Source: Bacteroidota bacterium (GTDB taxonomy: Bacteria > Bacteroidota > Bacteroidia > Chitinophagales > Chitinophagaceae). From it: 64,000 nucleotides of DNA. The DNA lies in the NCBI GenBank assembly GCA_018267955.1, contig JAFDXL010000008.1, positions 1 through 64,000 on the forward strand, read 5' to 3'. Each line of letters starts with the position of its first letter. Position 1 is the stretch's first letter. The notes under the pieces are model-generated. The model was given only the letters and a program-made list of their open reading frames with translations, ran no database searches and had not been told where the DNA came from. The position numbers were made by a program, and so were the translations under genes. This document shows, piece by piece, positions 42,104-50,811 of the stretch.

Positions 42104-43576
42104 CTTGTTACCGGAGAAATATTGTTCGGCACGTGCATTGGTATTACCACTACTGCTGCCACTTACAGTATATAAATAGTTACGCCACGAAGGATTGCGC
42201 AATTCTCCGCGTACATTAGAGTGCAATAGTTTGTACCCGCTGACATAATCTGCAGGGCGGTAGAAGAGGAATAAACCGCCGAGGCTTTGCTCGGGCAAGG
42301 CGTTATAAACCCATATTTCGTAAGGCAGTACGCCCTGTTCATTATTTACGGTAATGATATCATTGGGCTTGCCATAGCGCAGGAACACCTGTCCGCGATC
42401 GGTCTGATAACCGGGATAGAGCTCTCCCCGGAACATTTTATTTACTTCCTTGATCTTATCGGTATAAGCCTCCCATGCTTTTTTAGGGTCTTTAGGGTTG
42501 CGTTCTTTCCAGAAATTGTAAATGAAGTAGCGCATATAGTTGTCATCGGGCCTTACCTCAAAATTATCTATCGCATCGCGTTCTATAGCGCTGGCTATCG
42601 GCCGTATCATAACGAGTATTGCCATTACCTGTTTTAAGGTAAACTTGCCGACAAACGTAGTGTTGAGATCCACAAAATTGAGTTTCTCGAAATTGCTGTC
42701 GGCCATATTAGCGTTGCTGATAGTATCCTCCGGCAATTCATTCACTACCTGGAAGAAAGAAGATTTCTCAGCAAGACGCTGCTTGTCTTTACTCTGCAAT
42801 ACCGCGTTGATATAATAATTACCGGTAGGCAGTTTAGAAACATCAAAGCTACCCAACAGCGGCCTTACATCACCACGGCGTAGGGTATCTGTTTGCTTCA
42901 GGTCATATATTGGCGAGGAACGTTCTTTTTTAGAAATATAGGTGGTTTGGATAAGAGGTGTATCTTCTTTGGTAAGATGAGTAGTGTTGTAGAGTTCCAT
43001 ATAAAAATGGAGCGTGTGGCGCCATTTATCAAGGAAATTAGCGCTTAAAGGTATTTGCTGGCGATTGTTTTTGCTAAATACAGAGTTGATGACGGATGTG
43101 TAACTGGTGTCGAGCAACTGGATAGTGCTGTACATAGGTTTATCCGCCATTTTTTCTACTGTAAAAGAATCTGTGAGAGCTAGCGTATTGGCAGGGTCGG
43201 CGAGATCTGACAGATATAGTTGCACGAGTATTTTGCCCGCAGGCAGTTTATAGCGATGCAGTTCTATAATGCTTTGACGCTGCGCTGCCTGGACATTAGG
43301 GAAAGGATCTGTCTGTAAAATATAACGATCTGAAGCAACGATGCCTGTATCATTCACTAGCCGGATCTCGGTTTTGATACGCCCGGTAAACTGGCCGGGA
43401 GATAACTCTTTGAAGACAATGCTTTCAGGTTCTATCTGCCAGTAGACCTCGGCATAAGGAGTATGGCCATCAGTTGCAGGCATATAAAAAATACTGTGAG
43501 ATAAAACAGCATTCAAAGCATTTGCCTTAAAGCCGATACCCAGCAGCAGTAATATAAGCCAGAGCCATCTTGTCAT
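42101..43576 (-). CDS. GWxTD domain-containing protein
   Basis: A 491-residue secreted protein with a signal helix (TRWLWLILLLLGIGFKANAL). The body is beta-rich, and a C-terminal GWxTD domain follows: ELYPGYQTDRGQVFLRYGKP, PYEIWVYNALP, FLFYRPADY. The name-giving tryptophan is a tyrosine here (GYQTD). These proteins occur across Bacteroidota; their role is unknown. The start is ATG 43576; an in-frame TTG at 43594 sits inside the -7 box. dapF follows after 9 bp. Confidence 0.88.
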   Translation of the reverse strand: MTRWLWLILLLLGIGFKANALNAVLSHSIFYMPATDGHTPYAEVYWQIEPESIVFKELSPGQFTGRIKTEIRLVNDTGIVASDRYILQTDPFPNVQAAQRQSIIELHRYKLPAGKILVQLYLSDLADPANTLALTDSFTVEKMADKPMYSTIQLLDTSYTSVINSVFSKNNRQQIPLSANFLDKWRHTLHFYMELYNTTHLTKEDTPLIQTTYISKKERSSPIYDLKQTDTLRRGDVRPLLGSFDVSKLPTGNYYINAVLQSKDKQRLAEKSSFFQVVNELPEDTISNANMADSNFEKLNFVDLNTTFVGKFTLKQVMAILVMIRPIASAIERDAIDNFEVRPDDNYMRYFIYNFWKERNPKDPKKAWEAYTDKIKEVNKMFRGELYPGYQTDRGQVFLRYGKPNDIITVNNEQGVLPYEIWVYNALPEQSLGGLFLFYRPADYVSGYKLLHSNVRGELRNPSWRNYLYTVSGSSSGNTNARAEQYFSGNK

Positions 43577-43591
43577 TTTCGTTATTTTGCG

Positions 43592-43599
43592 CAAAACTA
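43592..43599 (-). promoter_or_regulatory. -7 box of the GWxTD gene
   Basis: TAGTTTTG on the minus strand matches TAnnTTTG, 15 bp before the ATG at 43576. No -33 match. Confidence 0.5.
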
Positions 43600-43678
43600 T
43601 GCCTTTTGCGGCGTATGGGGGGACTAATGTGCGGGGTAGTGACTATTAAATGACATTGAGAATTTAAAAATCAGAAGA

Positions 43679-44326
43679 GTGATCGTATCGGCAGTAATAC
43701 CGTTTCCTAATATATACTGGTGGCTACAAGTGGCTGAGGCAGATAAAGTAGCATTTGACCTGGCGGAGCATTTTGAGAAAATGACCTATCGGAATAAGTA
43801 TTTTATTACGGGAGCAAACGGGGGGATCCAATTGAGTATACCACTAAAGAAGGGGAGGGGACAGCGAACCCCTATGGGAGACGTAGCGATAGATAATAGC
43901 CAGCGATGGCAGGTGCAGCATTGGCGCACACTGGTATCGGTATACAAAAGATCGGCCTATTTTGAGCATTATGAACCATTGTTGCTGCCGTTATTTGAGC
44001 AGGAATATGGGGAGCTTGCAGACTTTAACCAGGCATCAATGCAATGGCTAAAAAAGCAACTGGGGCTGAAATTTGAAGAGGAAATGGTTACTGTATATAA
44101 GCACTCTTACGAAGAAGGGGGTACAGACCTACGGAATGCTCTAAAACCGGGCATGGAGTATACAGCAATAGAAGGGATTGAACCTTATTACCAGCTGTTT
44201 AGCGATCGCAATGGTTTTTTGCCCAACCTGAGCATGCTTGATCTGTTATTTGCAGAAGGGCCACATGCAATGCAATGGGCGAAAAACAATGAAACAGTGA
44301 TAAAAAGATGGGTGGCTAAAAAATAA
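43679..44326 (+). CDS. WbqC-like family protein
   Basis: A 215-residue cytoplasmic protein of the WbqC family, found in polysaccharide gene clusters of other bacteria but of unknown reaction. It shows AVIPFPNIYWWLQVAEADKV, YRNKYFITGANGGIQLSIPL and WRTLVSVYKRSAYFEHYEPL, all typical. The start is GTG at 43679. It is a lone plus-strand gene between minus-strand blocks, converging on a glycosyltransferase gene. Confidence 0.85.
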   Translation: MIVSAVIPFPNIYWWLQVAEADKVAFDLAEHFEKMTYRNKYFITGANGGIQLSIPLKKGRGQRTPMGDVAIDNSQRWQVQHWRTLVSVYKRSAYFEHYEPLLLPLFEQEYGELADFNQASMQWLKKQLGLKFEEEMVTVYKHSYEEGGTDLRNALKPGMEYTAIEGIEPYYQLFSDRNGFLPNLSMLDLLFAEGPHAMQWAKNNETVIKRWVAKK

Positions 44327-44335
44327 AAAAAGAGA

Positions 44336-45040
44336 TCAGTCGCCTTTTCTCATTTTCCATACGCCATACATGGCTTCTTTGACAATGCCCTTGGTCATTT
44401 TAGATTGACCTTCCGTTCGATCGATGAACGTAATAGGCACTTCGGCAATATGATAGCCAAGTTTCCAGGCGCGGAATTTCATTTCTATCTGGAAGGCATA
44501 ACCGATAAAACGTACTTTATCTAAAGGAATGGCTTTGAGTACATCTTTTTTATAGCATACAAAGCCGGCTGTAGGATCTTTTACCGGCATCCAGGTAATG
44601 ATGCGCGTGTACATAGCACCACCTTTGGAAATGAATATCCTATCCCATGGCCAGTTTACTACTTTGCCACCCGTAACATAGCGGGAGCCTACGGCAACAT
44701 CTGCACCATTGACACAAGCCTGGTATAATCGTTGTAGATCCTCAGGATTGTGCGAGAAATCGGCGTCCATTTCGAAAATGTATTCATAGCCATGCTCCAA
44801 TGCCCATTTAAAGCCTGCAATGTAAGCAGTGCCTAATCCCAGTTTACCCGAACGTTCAATAATATGTACCTGTTCGGGGTATAGTTTGATCAGGGATTTT
44901 ACAATATCAGCAGTGCCATCCGGCGAGCCATCGTCAATTACCAAAATATGGAAACTACCGGGCAGGGATAACACTTTAAGGATAATACGCTCGATATTTT
45001 CCTTTTCTTTATATGTTGGTATTATGACTAATTTGTCCAA
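44336..45040 (-). CDS. Polyprenol monophosphomannose synthase-like glycosyltransferase
   Basis: A 234-residue family 2 glycosyltransferase close to dolichol-phosphate mannose synthase. It opens VIIPTYKEKENIERII and has the nucleotide site VIDDGSPDGTADIV, the DxD-type motif EMDADFSHNPEDL and the acceptor region FVCYKKDVLKAIP. No membrane helices are predicted, so it acts at the inner face of the membrane, presumably charging undecaprenyl phosphate with a hexose. The start is TTG at 45040; no ATG precedes it in frame. Confidence 0.9.
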   Translation of the reverse strand: MDKLVIIPTYKEKENIERIILKVLSLPGSFHILVIDDGSPDGTADIVKSLIKLYPEQVHIIERSGKLGLGTAYIAGFKWALEHGYEYIFEMDADFSHNPEDLQRLYQACVNGADVAVGSRYVTGGKVVNWPWDRIFISKGGAMYTRIITWMPVKDPTAGFVCYKKDVLKAIPLDKVRFIGYAFQIEMKFRAWKLGYHIAEVPITFIDRTEGQSKMTKGIVKEAMYGVWKMRKGD

Positions 45041-45108
45041 AATGTGCTAATGGAATGCCGAAAATAAGAAAATATGAATAATCAACAGGATAATAAATGT
45101 TTAAGCCC

Positions 45109-45888
45109 TTATTTGGTTAACCTTTTGAGCTTCATAGCATTTAGAATCTCAGAGATCTTTTGCTTGGTATGTAAAGGGAAATCAGCCTGCATCATCCAAT
45201 CATAATACTGAGGTTCTTCGGTAAATATATCTTCTACTTTCCGTCCTTTATGTTTGCCAAAATTAAAAACAGGGTGGCCGTCTTTCATCACCATGCGGCG
45301 TGCATAATCCACCATCTCTTCGCCACTTGTAAAGTCATGTAGTTGCTTTACATCTGTACCGAGGTGGTTGTATTTATCCAATTGAGACTCCAGTACTTCA
45401 ATGGTTGCCAGTATGTCTGCTTCTGCGCTGTGGGCATTCTCCATCTGCTTGCCACAATAGAAACTATATGCAGCAGACAGTGTACGGGCTTCCATTTTGA
45501 AGAATATCTGCTGCACATCTATCATGCTGCGTTCTGTGAAATCAACAGGCACACCGGCACGTAATAGCTCTTCTGCAAGCATTGGGATATCAAACTTATT
45601 AGAGTTGTATCCCCCAAGATCGCAGCCTTTCATCCAGTTATATAGCTCATGCGCTATCTGCTTGAATGGGGGAGCATCTTTTACATCCTCGTCTTTAATG
45701 CCGTGTATAGCGGTGCTACTTGCCGGGATAGGCATGCCGGGATTGATGCGTTTTACATAACGATGTCTGCTTCCGTCGGGGTTTATTTTTATAAAAGCCA
45801 GTTCGATGATACGGTCCTTCACATGATCAGTTCCAGTCGTCTCGAGGTCAAAGAAAATTATGGGCCGTTTTAAACTTAGCTGTGCCAT
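45109..45888 (-). CDS. DnaQ-like 3'-5' exonuclease
   Basis: A 259-residue DEDDh exonuclease. Exo I is IIFFDLETTGTDH, exo II GYNSNKFDIPMLAEE, exo III HSAEADILATIEV. After residue ~200 a short C-terminal module follows (VFNFGKHKGRKVEDIFTEEP) like the DUF3820 domain often fused to such enzymes. Related to the proofreading subunit of DNA polymerase III but may act alone. It starts 10 bp after mpl. Confidence 0.9.
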   Translation of the reverse strand: MAQLSLKRPIIFFDLETTGTDHVKDRIIELAFIKINPDGSRHRYVKRINPGMPIPASSTAIHGIKDEDVKDAPPFKQIAHELYNWMKGCDLGGYNSNKFDIPMLAEELLRAGVPVDFTERSMIDVQQIFFKMEARTLSAAYSFYCGKQMENAHSAEADILATIEVLESQLDKYNHLGTDVKQLHDFTSGEEMVDYARRMVMKDGHPVFNFGKHKGRKVEDIFTEEPQYYDWMMQADFPLHTKQKISEILNAMKLKRLTK

Positions 45889-45898
45889 TTACTTTTTG

Positions 45899-47263
45899 TC
45901 AATTTTGCTGCGAACTTACAGTATTCCAATCAATTCCATCAAAAGTACCTGAGCTCATCAATAAAAGACAGGCCGGTTTGCCTATGTTCTTTAACAGACC
46001 ACTTACTTTTTGCTCCAGTTGGGTCTTGTCGTTGATCACAGACAGGTCGTTACGACCAAAGTGCTTTTGTACCGTATTAATGTCCAGGTCGGGAAGGCTC
46101 TTTAATTCTAAAGCATGTTTGCTGAAGAAAACGATCGCGTCGTCTGCCGCGTCCATACTATGAGTGTATTCGCTAAGGAATTGTTCGTTGAGGCTGCTAT
46201 AAGTATGGAGTTCAAAACATGCAATCAGTTCACGATCAGGATAACCTTCACGAACCGCATCTAAAGTTGCTTTTAGCTTAGATGGCGCATGTGCAAAATC
46301 CCGGTAAACTACGAGAGTATCGGTTTCACTTAATTTTTCAAGGCGGCGTGCTGCACCGGTGAAGTCAGCTATAGCTTTGTAACAGTCAGCTTTGCTGACA
46401 CCTAATTCCATGCAAACTGCGATGGCTGCCTGAGTATTTAACAGGTTGTGGCGGCCGAAAACTGAAACAGGTATCGAACCCATTTCAGTATCGAGTACTG
46501 CCTGGCCATTGTCATAATGGAAGGCAGGCATATTATAAGGCATCCATTTAAGGTGCTTGCCGGCAACCTCTACTACGTATCTCACCTCCGGGTCCTCGTT
46601 GTTGTAAATGACAGGAACATCTTTTTCGATACCCTGCAGATATTGCTCGAACTGGCCGCGGTAGTTATCGTATGTTGGGAATACGTTGATATGATCCCAT
46701 GCTATACCACTTAGCACTGTAATATGCGGATGATAGAAGAATATCTTGGGCTTCTTTTCTACAACGGAAGCGGGATATTCATCTCCCTCCAGTATGATAA
46801 TAGGAGCATCACTTAGTTTTACGGATTGATCGAACCCGGCGACCTTTGCCCCTACCATATAGTCGAAATCGATGCCTTGATGGCGAAGGATATGCATGAT
46901 CATGGAAGTGATGGTGGTTTTGCCATGGCTACCGGCTACTACTACACGTTTCTTCGCTTTACTTACCTCATATATATACTCGGGAAAGGAATAAATGGGA
47001 ATACCGAGTTTCTGCGCCTCTAGCAGTTCGGGGTTATCTGCTTTCGCATGCATTCCTAACACTATGGCATCTAATTGGTTAGATATTTTTTCCGGGAACC
47101 AGCCAAATTTGTCCGGGAGGATTCCCGCATTTGCCAGGTTGGTTTTTGCCGGGTCATTTATTTCGTCATCGCTGCCTGTAACATTATTTCCTGCCTTTTT
47201 TAGAGCCAGGGCTAACTGGTGCATTACGGCACCGCCGATGGCTATAAAGTGAATATTCTTCAT
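45899..47263 (-). CDS. mpl: UDP-MurNAc:tripeptide ligase Mpl
   Basis: Mpl attaches recycled L-Ala-gamma-D-Glu-meso-DAP to UDP-MurNAc, saving MurC-E steps in cell-wall recycling. The 454-residue protein has the Mur ligase plan: IHFIAIGGAVMHQLALAL, ATP loop VVVAGSHGKTTITSMIM, ILEGDEYPAS, SGIAWDHINVFPTY and DFAHAPSKLKATL. The missing glycine in the first loop (GGAVMHQ rather than GIGMSG) separates it from MurC. dapF, which makes its DAP component, is close by. Its -7 box is 24 bp upstream. Confidence 0.93.
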   Translation of the reverse strand: MKNIHFIAIGGAVMHQLALALKKAGNNVTGSDDEINDPAKTNLANAGILPDKFGWFPEKISNQLDAIVLGMHAKADNPELLEAQKLGIPIYSFPEYIYEVSKAKKRVVVAGSHGKTTITSMIMHILRHQGIDFDYMVGAKVAGFDQSVKLSDAPIIILEGDEYPASVVEKKPKIFFYHPHITVLSGIAWDHINVFPTYDNYRGQFEQYLQGIEKDVPVIYNNEDPEVRYVVEVAGKHLKWMPYNMPAFHYDNGQAVLDTEMGSIPVSVFGRHNLLNTQAAIAVCMELGVSKADCYKAIADFTGAARRLEKLSETDTLVVYRDFAHAPSKLKATLDAVREGYPDRELIACFELHTYSSLNEQFLSEYTHSMDAADDAIVFFSKHALELKSLPDLDINTVQKHFGRNDLSVINDKTQLEQKVSGLLKNIGKPACLLLMSSGTFDGIDWNTVSSQQN

Positions 47264-47287
47264 TAAATATTTTTAGTTATCTTCGTA

Positions 47288-47295
47288 CAAATGTA
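47288..47295 (-). promoter_or_regulatory. -7 box of mpl
   Basis: TACATTTG on the minus strand matches TAnnTTTG, 24 bp before the mpl ATG. No -33 match. Confidence 0.5.
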
Positions 47296-47332
47296 AATTA
47301 CAGTTTTTAACTATTTATAAGTCTGATTGATT

Positions 47333-47470
47333 ATGCAATTTGTTTCTGTTTTTCGTCGTATAGTACCCATAGCAGCTATAGCGGCATTAGTGTTAATGGC
47401 TTCGTGCAATAGTGGTAGCAAAAAGTATGGTTGTCCTAACCATTTAAGCATTTCATTGTCTTTACGCTAG
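47333..47470 (+). CDS. 45-residue lipoprotein
   Basis: A short frame of 45 codons beginning MQFVSVFRRIVPIAAIAALV and running to the lipobox LMASCNS (Cys25). The mature peptide is only about 21 residues, including one more cysteine (YGCPNHLSISLSLR). A well-formed signal, the lipobox and a hairpin 26 bp after the stop argue that it is real. Similar tiny lipoproteins occur in this group. Function is unknown, and mpl diverges from it. Confidence 0.65.
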   Translation: MQFVSVFRRIVPIAAIAALVLMASCNSGSKKYGCPNHLSISLSLR

Positions 47471-47495
47471 TTTATTAGATAGTCATTATAAAGAT

Positions 47496-47517
47496 GGTTG
47501 ACAGGTAACTGTCAACC
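47496..47517 (+). terminator. Hairpin after the small lipoprotein gene
   Basis: GGTTGACAG-GTAA-CTGTCAACC, a perfect 9-bp stem with a GNRA loop, followed by TCTTGTTATTT. A probable terminator, though its T tract is weak. Confidence 0.55.
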
Positions 47518-47540
47518 TCTTGTTATTTAGTAACGGCAAT

Positions 47541-47573
47541 AAAAAAGCAGCCTTCCTGAAGGCTGCTTTTTTT
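47541..47573. terminator. Bidirectional terminator
   Basis: AAAAAAGCAGCCTTC-CT-GAAGGCTGCTTTTTT, a 15-bp stem, 16 bp beyond the stop of the beta-barrel gene and reading in both directions. Confidence 0.9.
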
Positions 47574-47588
47574 GTATCATATATTTCG

Positions 47589-48239
47589 CTACAGGAAGCT
47601 ATAACCAACGCCTAGTTGTATCGTGCGCGTTTTCCATGAATCAGATACAGAGGATGCATTCATATCGCCAAGGCCTACGATATAACGTGCACTGGCACGA
47701 AGCCCCATCGGCAGATTAAGCTGAAGGCCCAGTACACCGGCTATATCGCCTGATTTAAGCAGGCCTTTAGTGTCTTTCAACAGGTTTGATTTGTCGTTGA
47801 TGCTCAGTACACCACTATATTGCGGGCCAACCTGGAACCATAGCGGGCCAACGATCTTAACATTCAGTAAAATTGGTATGTTAAGGTAGGAAACTGCGAA
47901 ATCTCCTTTTTTAGAAGAGTCTGCAGGATTGTTGTAACCACTTGCAGCAGCTGTACCATTGCGATAGTAAAAATCAAGTCCGTTGCCTGTGTATTTCACC
48001 TGGCTAAAAAGCAACTCAGCAGTAACGCCGAAACGCTTACCGCTAACGCCTCCAAAAATACCACCTACGAAGCCGGGTTTGTATCCGCTTTCCCATTGTT
48101 TACCATCGAGGTTAGCGAAATTGGCACCCACCTTAATACCCAAATCAATTTTTACGGGCAAAACCTTAGAAGCAGGGCCCTGTGCAAATGAAAGAACCGG
48201 CAGTACAATAATGGCTACAAGTAATTGAATACGTCTCAT
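47589..48239 (-). CDS. PorT-family outer-membrane beta-barrel protein
   Basis: A 216-residue protein with a signal peptide (LVAIIVLPVLSFAQG) and an eight-strand barrel pattern: DLGIKVGANFANLDGKQWES, FGVTAELLFSQVKYTG and a C-terminal RTIQLGVGYSFL with the terminal aromatic residue. It belongs to the large OmpA-like/PorT barrel group of Bacteroidota; most members have no known role, and it should not be taken as the type IX component PorT itself. Confidence 0.85.
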   Translation of the reverse strand: MRRIQLLVAIIVLPVLSFAQGPASKVLPVKIDLGIKVGANFANLDGKQWESGYKPGFVGGIFGGVSGKRFGVTAELLFSQVKYTGNGLDFYYRNGTAAASGYNNPADSSKKGDFAVSYLNIPILLNVKIVGPLWFQVGPQYSGVLSINDKSNLLKDTKGLLKSGDIAGVLGLQLNLPMGLRASARYIVGLGDMNASSVSDSWKTRTIQLGVGYSFL

Positions 48240-48266
48240 CTATATGTTGTTTTGATTTTGTGAAAA

Positions 48267-48274
48267 CAAATTTA
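48267..48274 (-). promoter_or_regulatory. -7 box of the beta-barrel gene
   Basis: TAAATTTG on the minus strand matches TAnnTTTG, 27 bp before the ATG. A TTTG exists only 12 bp further upstream, too close for a -33 element. Confidence 0.45.
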
Positions 48275-48304
48275 TTAAAGGCTCGACAAAAAACGTGCCT
48301 ACAA

Positions 48305-49909
48305 TCAGGCTTGTTGTGATATCACCAAAAACTGATTGCGTAGAGGGGCTATATTGTTGTACAATACATCCAGATATTGCGGGCCCAGAGCTGCATAATA
48401 ACCTACGAAATTATCCTGGCGCTCCTGCAATTTATAGTCGGGAAAAATACTGTTTTTGAGGTTGATGATGCGCTGTACCTGATCTTGCATTTTTCTTTTT
48501 TCGGCACGGAGCATTTTCTTTTCCAGGTTGACAAGCTGTTTGCGGATGCGCGCAAGTACAGCCTCTGCAGAGGCATTCAGCGTTACATCCAATGCATTGG
48601 CTTTTTGCTTTAGCTGCATCAATACTTCTTCTATTGCATTCATTTCATCTGCAGTCTGCCAGTTGTTGGTGCCGTGGTGAGCTATATAGTACCTGATAAG
48701 AGAAGATTCAGATTTAAACATATCTGCAACGGAGAAGCCCAGTTTTTTACGCAAAGCATCCTGCTGGGGTGTGATCCATTGAACAGATTGCCTCAGCAGG
48801 ACTGTGGGGTAGAAAGCTTTATAATGATGGAACAGGCTTTTAAGCTCTAGCCAATAGGCTACTTCCGCGCCCCCACCAATAAAGACTATATTGGGTAAAA
48901 TACGCTCCTGGAAGATACCCCGTAATATGACATTAGGGCTAAAGCGATCGGGATGCTGCTCTAATTCTGCCTTTAATTCGTCGGCAGTCCATTTAATATC
49001 GGTATTAAGAACGATCCAGTTTCCGCCTTTCTTTTCAATCCGCTCCCGTATATCATCCTTCATGTAGAAGAGGTTGATATAACGTGGGTGCGCCTGTATC
49101 TTATATTGCTCGCTAAGATTATCTGTTGTTTCGTTGACAATGGCGTAAGCGATGTGATTTTCGAGGTCGTCCTGCAGGATAGGGAGAATAGCTCGTTTCA
49201 GTTCTGCATCATCGGGATTTAAAATAACCAGGCCAAAGCGCCCGAACAGTTCATTTACTAAATACTGTGTTGCGTCGGCGATAGTTTTATGCTTCAGATA
49301 CGCTTCTGTAATTGTCTTTTGCAATAACTCTGCATTAGGACCGGGAGGGCCTAGCAGTTTAAACAGGTCGCCTAATAATGGTTTCAGGCTCTCAGTTTTC
49401 ATGCGGCCTACAGCACCGGTTTGCCCCTTTGCATCCCAAACGAATTTTTGACCTGCATAGCGGAATGTCCCCAGTTCCTCAAGATCATTGTCCTCGCTGC
49501 CCATGTAGTACACAGGTACGAAGTGTTTACCGGGATATTCGTTATTAAGATCATCTGCCAGTTTTATGGCATGGATGATCTTGTATATGAAATACAGATA
49601 GCCCGTGAGCAGATTGGGCTGATGTGCCGTGCAGATAGTGAAAGTATTTTCTTGAGACAGCAGCCGAATATTCTTTGTCACTTTTTCATCTACCTGCAGG
49701 CCTTCGTATTGTTTCTGTAAAGTTTCTACCAGCAATTTCCTGTTTACGGGAAAACCTGGGCGTTCCTCTATAGCTTGTTTGATGCCGGCTTTATCCGGAG
49801 TGTATTTGTAGTAATTTTTCAGAGCATCGCTACCATCGAGGTAGTCCAGAACGAGGTCAGTAAAATAGGCTGTTTCGTTGTATGGTAAGTATGTACAGTC
49901 GATATCCAC
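48305..49909 (-). CDS. bshC: Bacillithiol biosynthesis cysteine-adding enzyme BshC
   Basis: BshC adds cysteine to glucosaminyl-malate, the last step of bacillithiol synthesis. The 534-residue protein has the family segments TICTAHQPNLLTGYLYFIYK, PVYYMGSEDNDLEELGTF, FIGGGAEVAYWLELKSLF, and a C-terminal coiled coil (NLEKKMLRAEKRKMQDQVQR) typical of BshC. The start is GTG at 49909. The genes for the first two steps (bshA, bshB) are not in the window, as is usual in Bacteroidota where they are scattered. Confidence 0.94.
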   Translation of the reverse strand: MDIDCTYLPYNETAYFTDLVLDYLDGSDALKNYYKYTPDKAGIKQAIEERPGFPVNRKLLVETLQKQYEGLQVDEKVTKNIRLLSQENTFTICTAHQPNLLTGYLYFIYKIIHAIKLADDLNNEYPGKHFVPVYYMGSEDNDLEELGTFRYAGQKFVWDAKGQTGAVGRMKTESLKPLLGDLFKLLGPPGPNAELLQKTITEAYLKHKTIADATQYLVNELFGRFGLVILNPDDAELKRAILPILQDDLENHIAYAIVNETTDNLSEQYKIQAHPRYINLFYMKDDIRERIEKKGGNWIVLNTDIKWTADELKAELEQHPDRFSPNVILRGIFQERILPNIVFIGGGAEVAYWLELKSLFHHYKAFYPTVLLRQSVQWITPQQDALRKKLGFSVADMFKSESSLIRYYIAHHGTNNWQTADEMNAIEEVLMQLKQKANALDVTLNASAEAVLARIRKQLVNLEKKMLRAEKRKMQDQVQRIINLKNSIFPDYKLQERQDNFVGYYAALGPQYLDVLYNNIAPLRNQFLVISQQA

Positions 49910-50028
49910 GATCGCGGAATTTTTTTGTGGGATAAAGGTAGCAGTCCTATTGTATAGTTCAACTATTTAGAAATAAGTAAACTCGATAACCGCAAATAAT
50001 CTGAAGCTTTGCTACTTTCACGATACTT

Positions 50029-50718
50029 ATGAATCAGTCGAACAGTATAAAAAACTGGTCTGAAGACGAACGACCGCGGGAAAAGATGATGCAAAAAGGC
50101 ACAACCGCGCTGACAGATGCAGAGCTGCTGGCCATACTTATATCCAGCGGTACGAAGGAGAAATCGGCACTAGACCTAGCGCGCGATATACTGAGCCTTG
50201 CACATAATAACCTGCATGAACTGGGCAGGCTAAGTGTACCGGAATTGCAGAAGACGAAGGGTATAGGAGAGGCAAGAGCCATAACCATAGCTGCCGCGCT
50301 GGAACTAGGCAGGCGCAGGCAAATGGGAGAAGCCCTGCAACGCGCGGCAATAACACAAAGCGCGGATGCGGCAGAAATTGCCATACCCCTGATGCGGGAT
50401 CTGAACCATGAAGTATTTTGTGTGCTGTACCTGAACCAGGCCAACCGTGTAATAAGGCATGAGATCATCAGCAGTGGCGGATTGACAGGCACTGTTGCCG
50501 ATATCCGGATCATATTAAAAAATGCAGTATTGCAAAATGCCAATAAGCTTATAGTAGCGCACAATCATCCATCCGGAAATCTGCAACCGAGCCATGCAGA
50601 CAAAGAGCTGACAAAGAAGATGAAAGAAGCAGTGGAATGGATGGATATTAAATTATTAGACCATTTGATAGTGGCAGGTACAAATTACCTTAGTATGGCA
50701 GATGAGGGCATCTTATAG
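50029..50718 (+). CDS. radC: RadC/JAB-domain protein
   Basis: A 229-residue protein of the RadC family. An N-terminal helix-hairpin-helix region (ELQKTKGIGEARAITIAAAL) precedes an MPN/JAMM metalloprotease-like domain with the zinc motif VAHNHPSGNLQPSHADKELT. Early DNA-repair claims for RadC are doubtful, and the activity is unsettled. It is a single gene with a weak AT-rich hairpin after it. Confidence 0.93.
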   Translation: MNQSNSIKNWSEDERPREKMMQKGTTALTDAELLAILISSGTKEKSALDLARDILSLAHNNLHELGRLSVPELQKTKGIGEARAITIAAALELGRRRQMGEALQRAAITQSADAAEIAIPLMRDLNHEVFCVLYLNQANRVIRHEIISSGGLTGTVADIRIILKNAVLQNANKLIVAHNHPSGNLQPSHADKELTKKMKEAVEWMDIKLLDHLIVAGTNYLSMADEGIL

Positions 50719-50753
50719 TGGCTGTTTATCATTATATTGCAACACTTTTTTGA

Positions 50754-50778
50754 ATAAAAGCAGGAGTATTGCTTTTAT
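50754..50778 (+). terminator. Weak hairpin after radC
   Basis: ATAAAAGCA-GGAGTAT-TGCTTTTAT, a 9-bp AT-rich stem followed by ATTTTATT, 35 bp after the stop codon. Confidence 0.45.
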
Positions 50779-50811
50779 ATTTTATTAGCCTTCATATTAA
50801 GCGCACAATTC

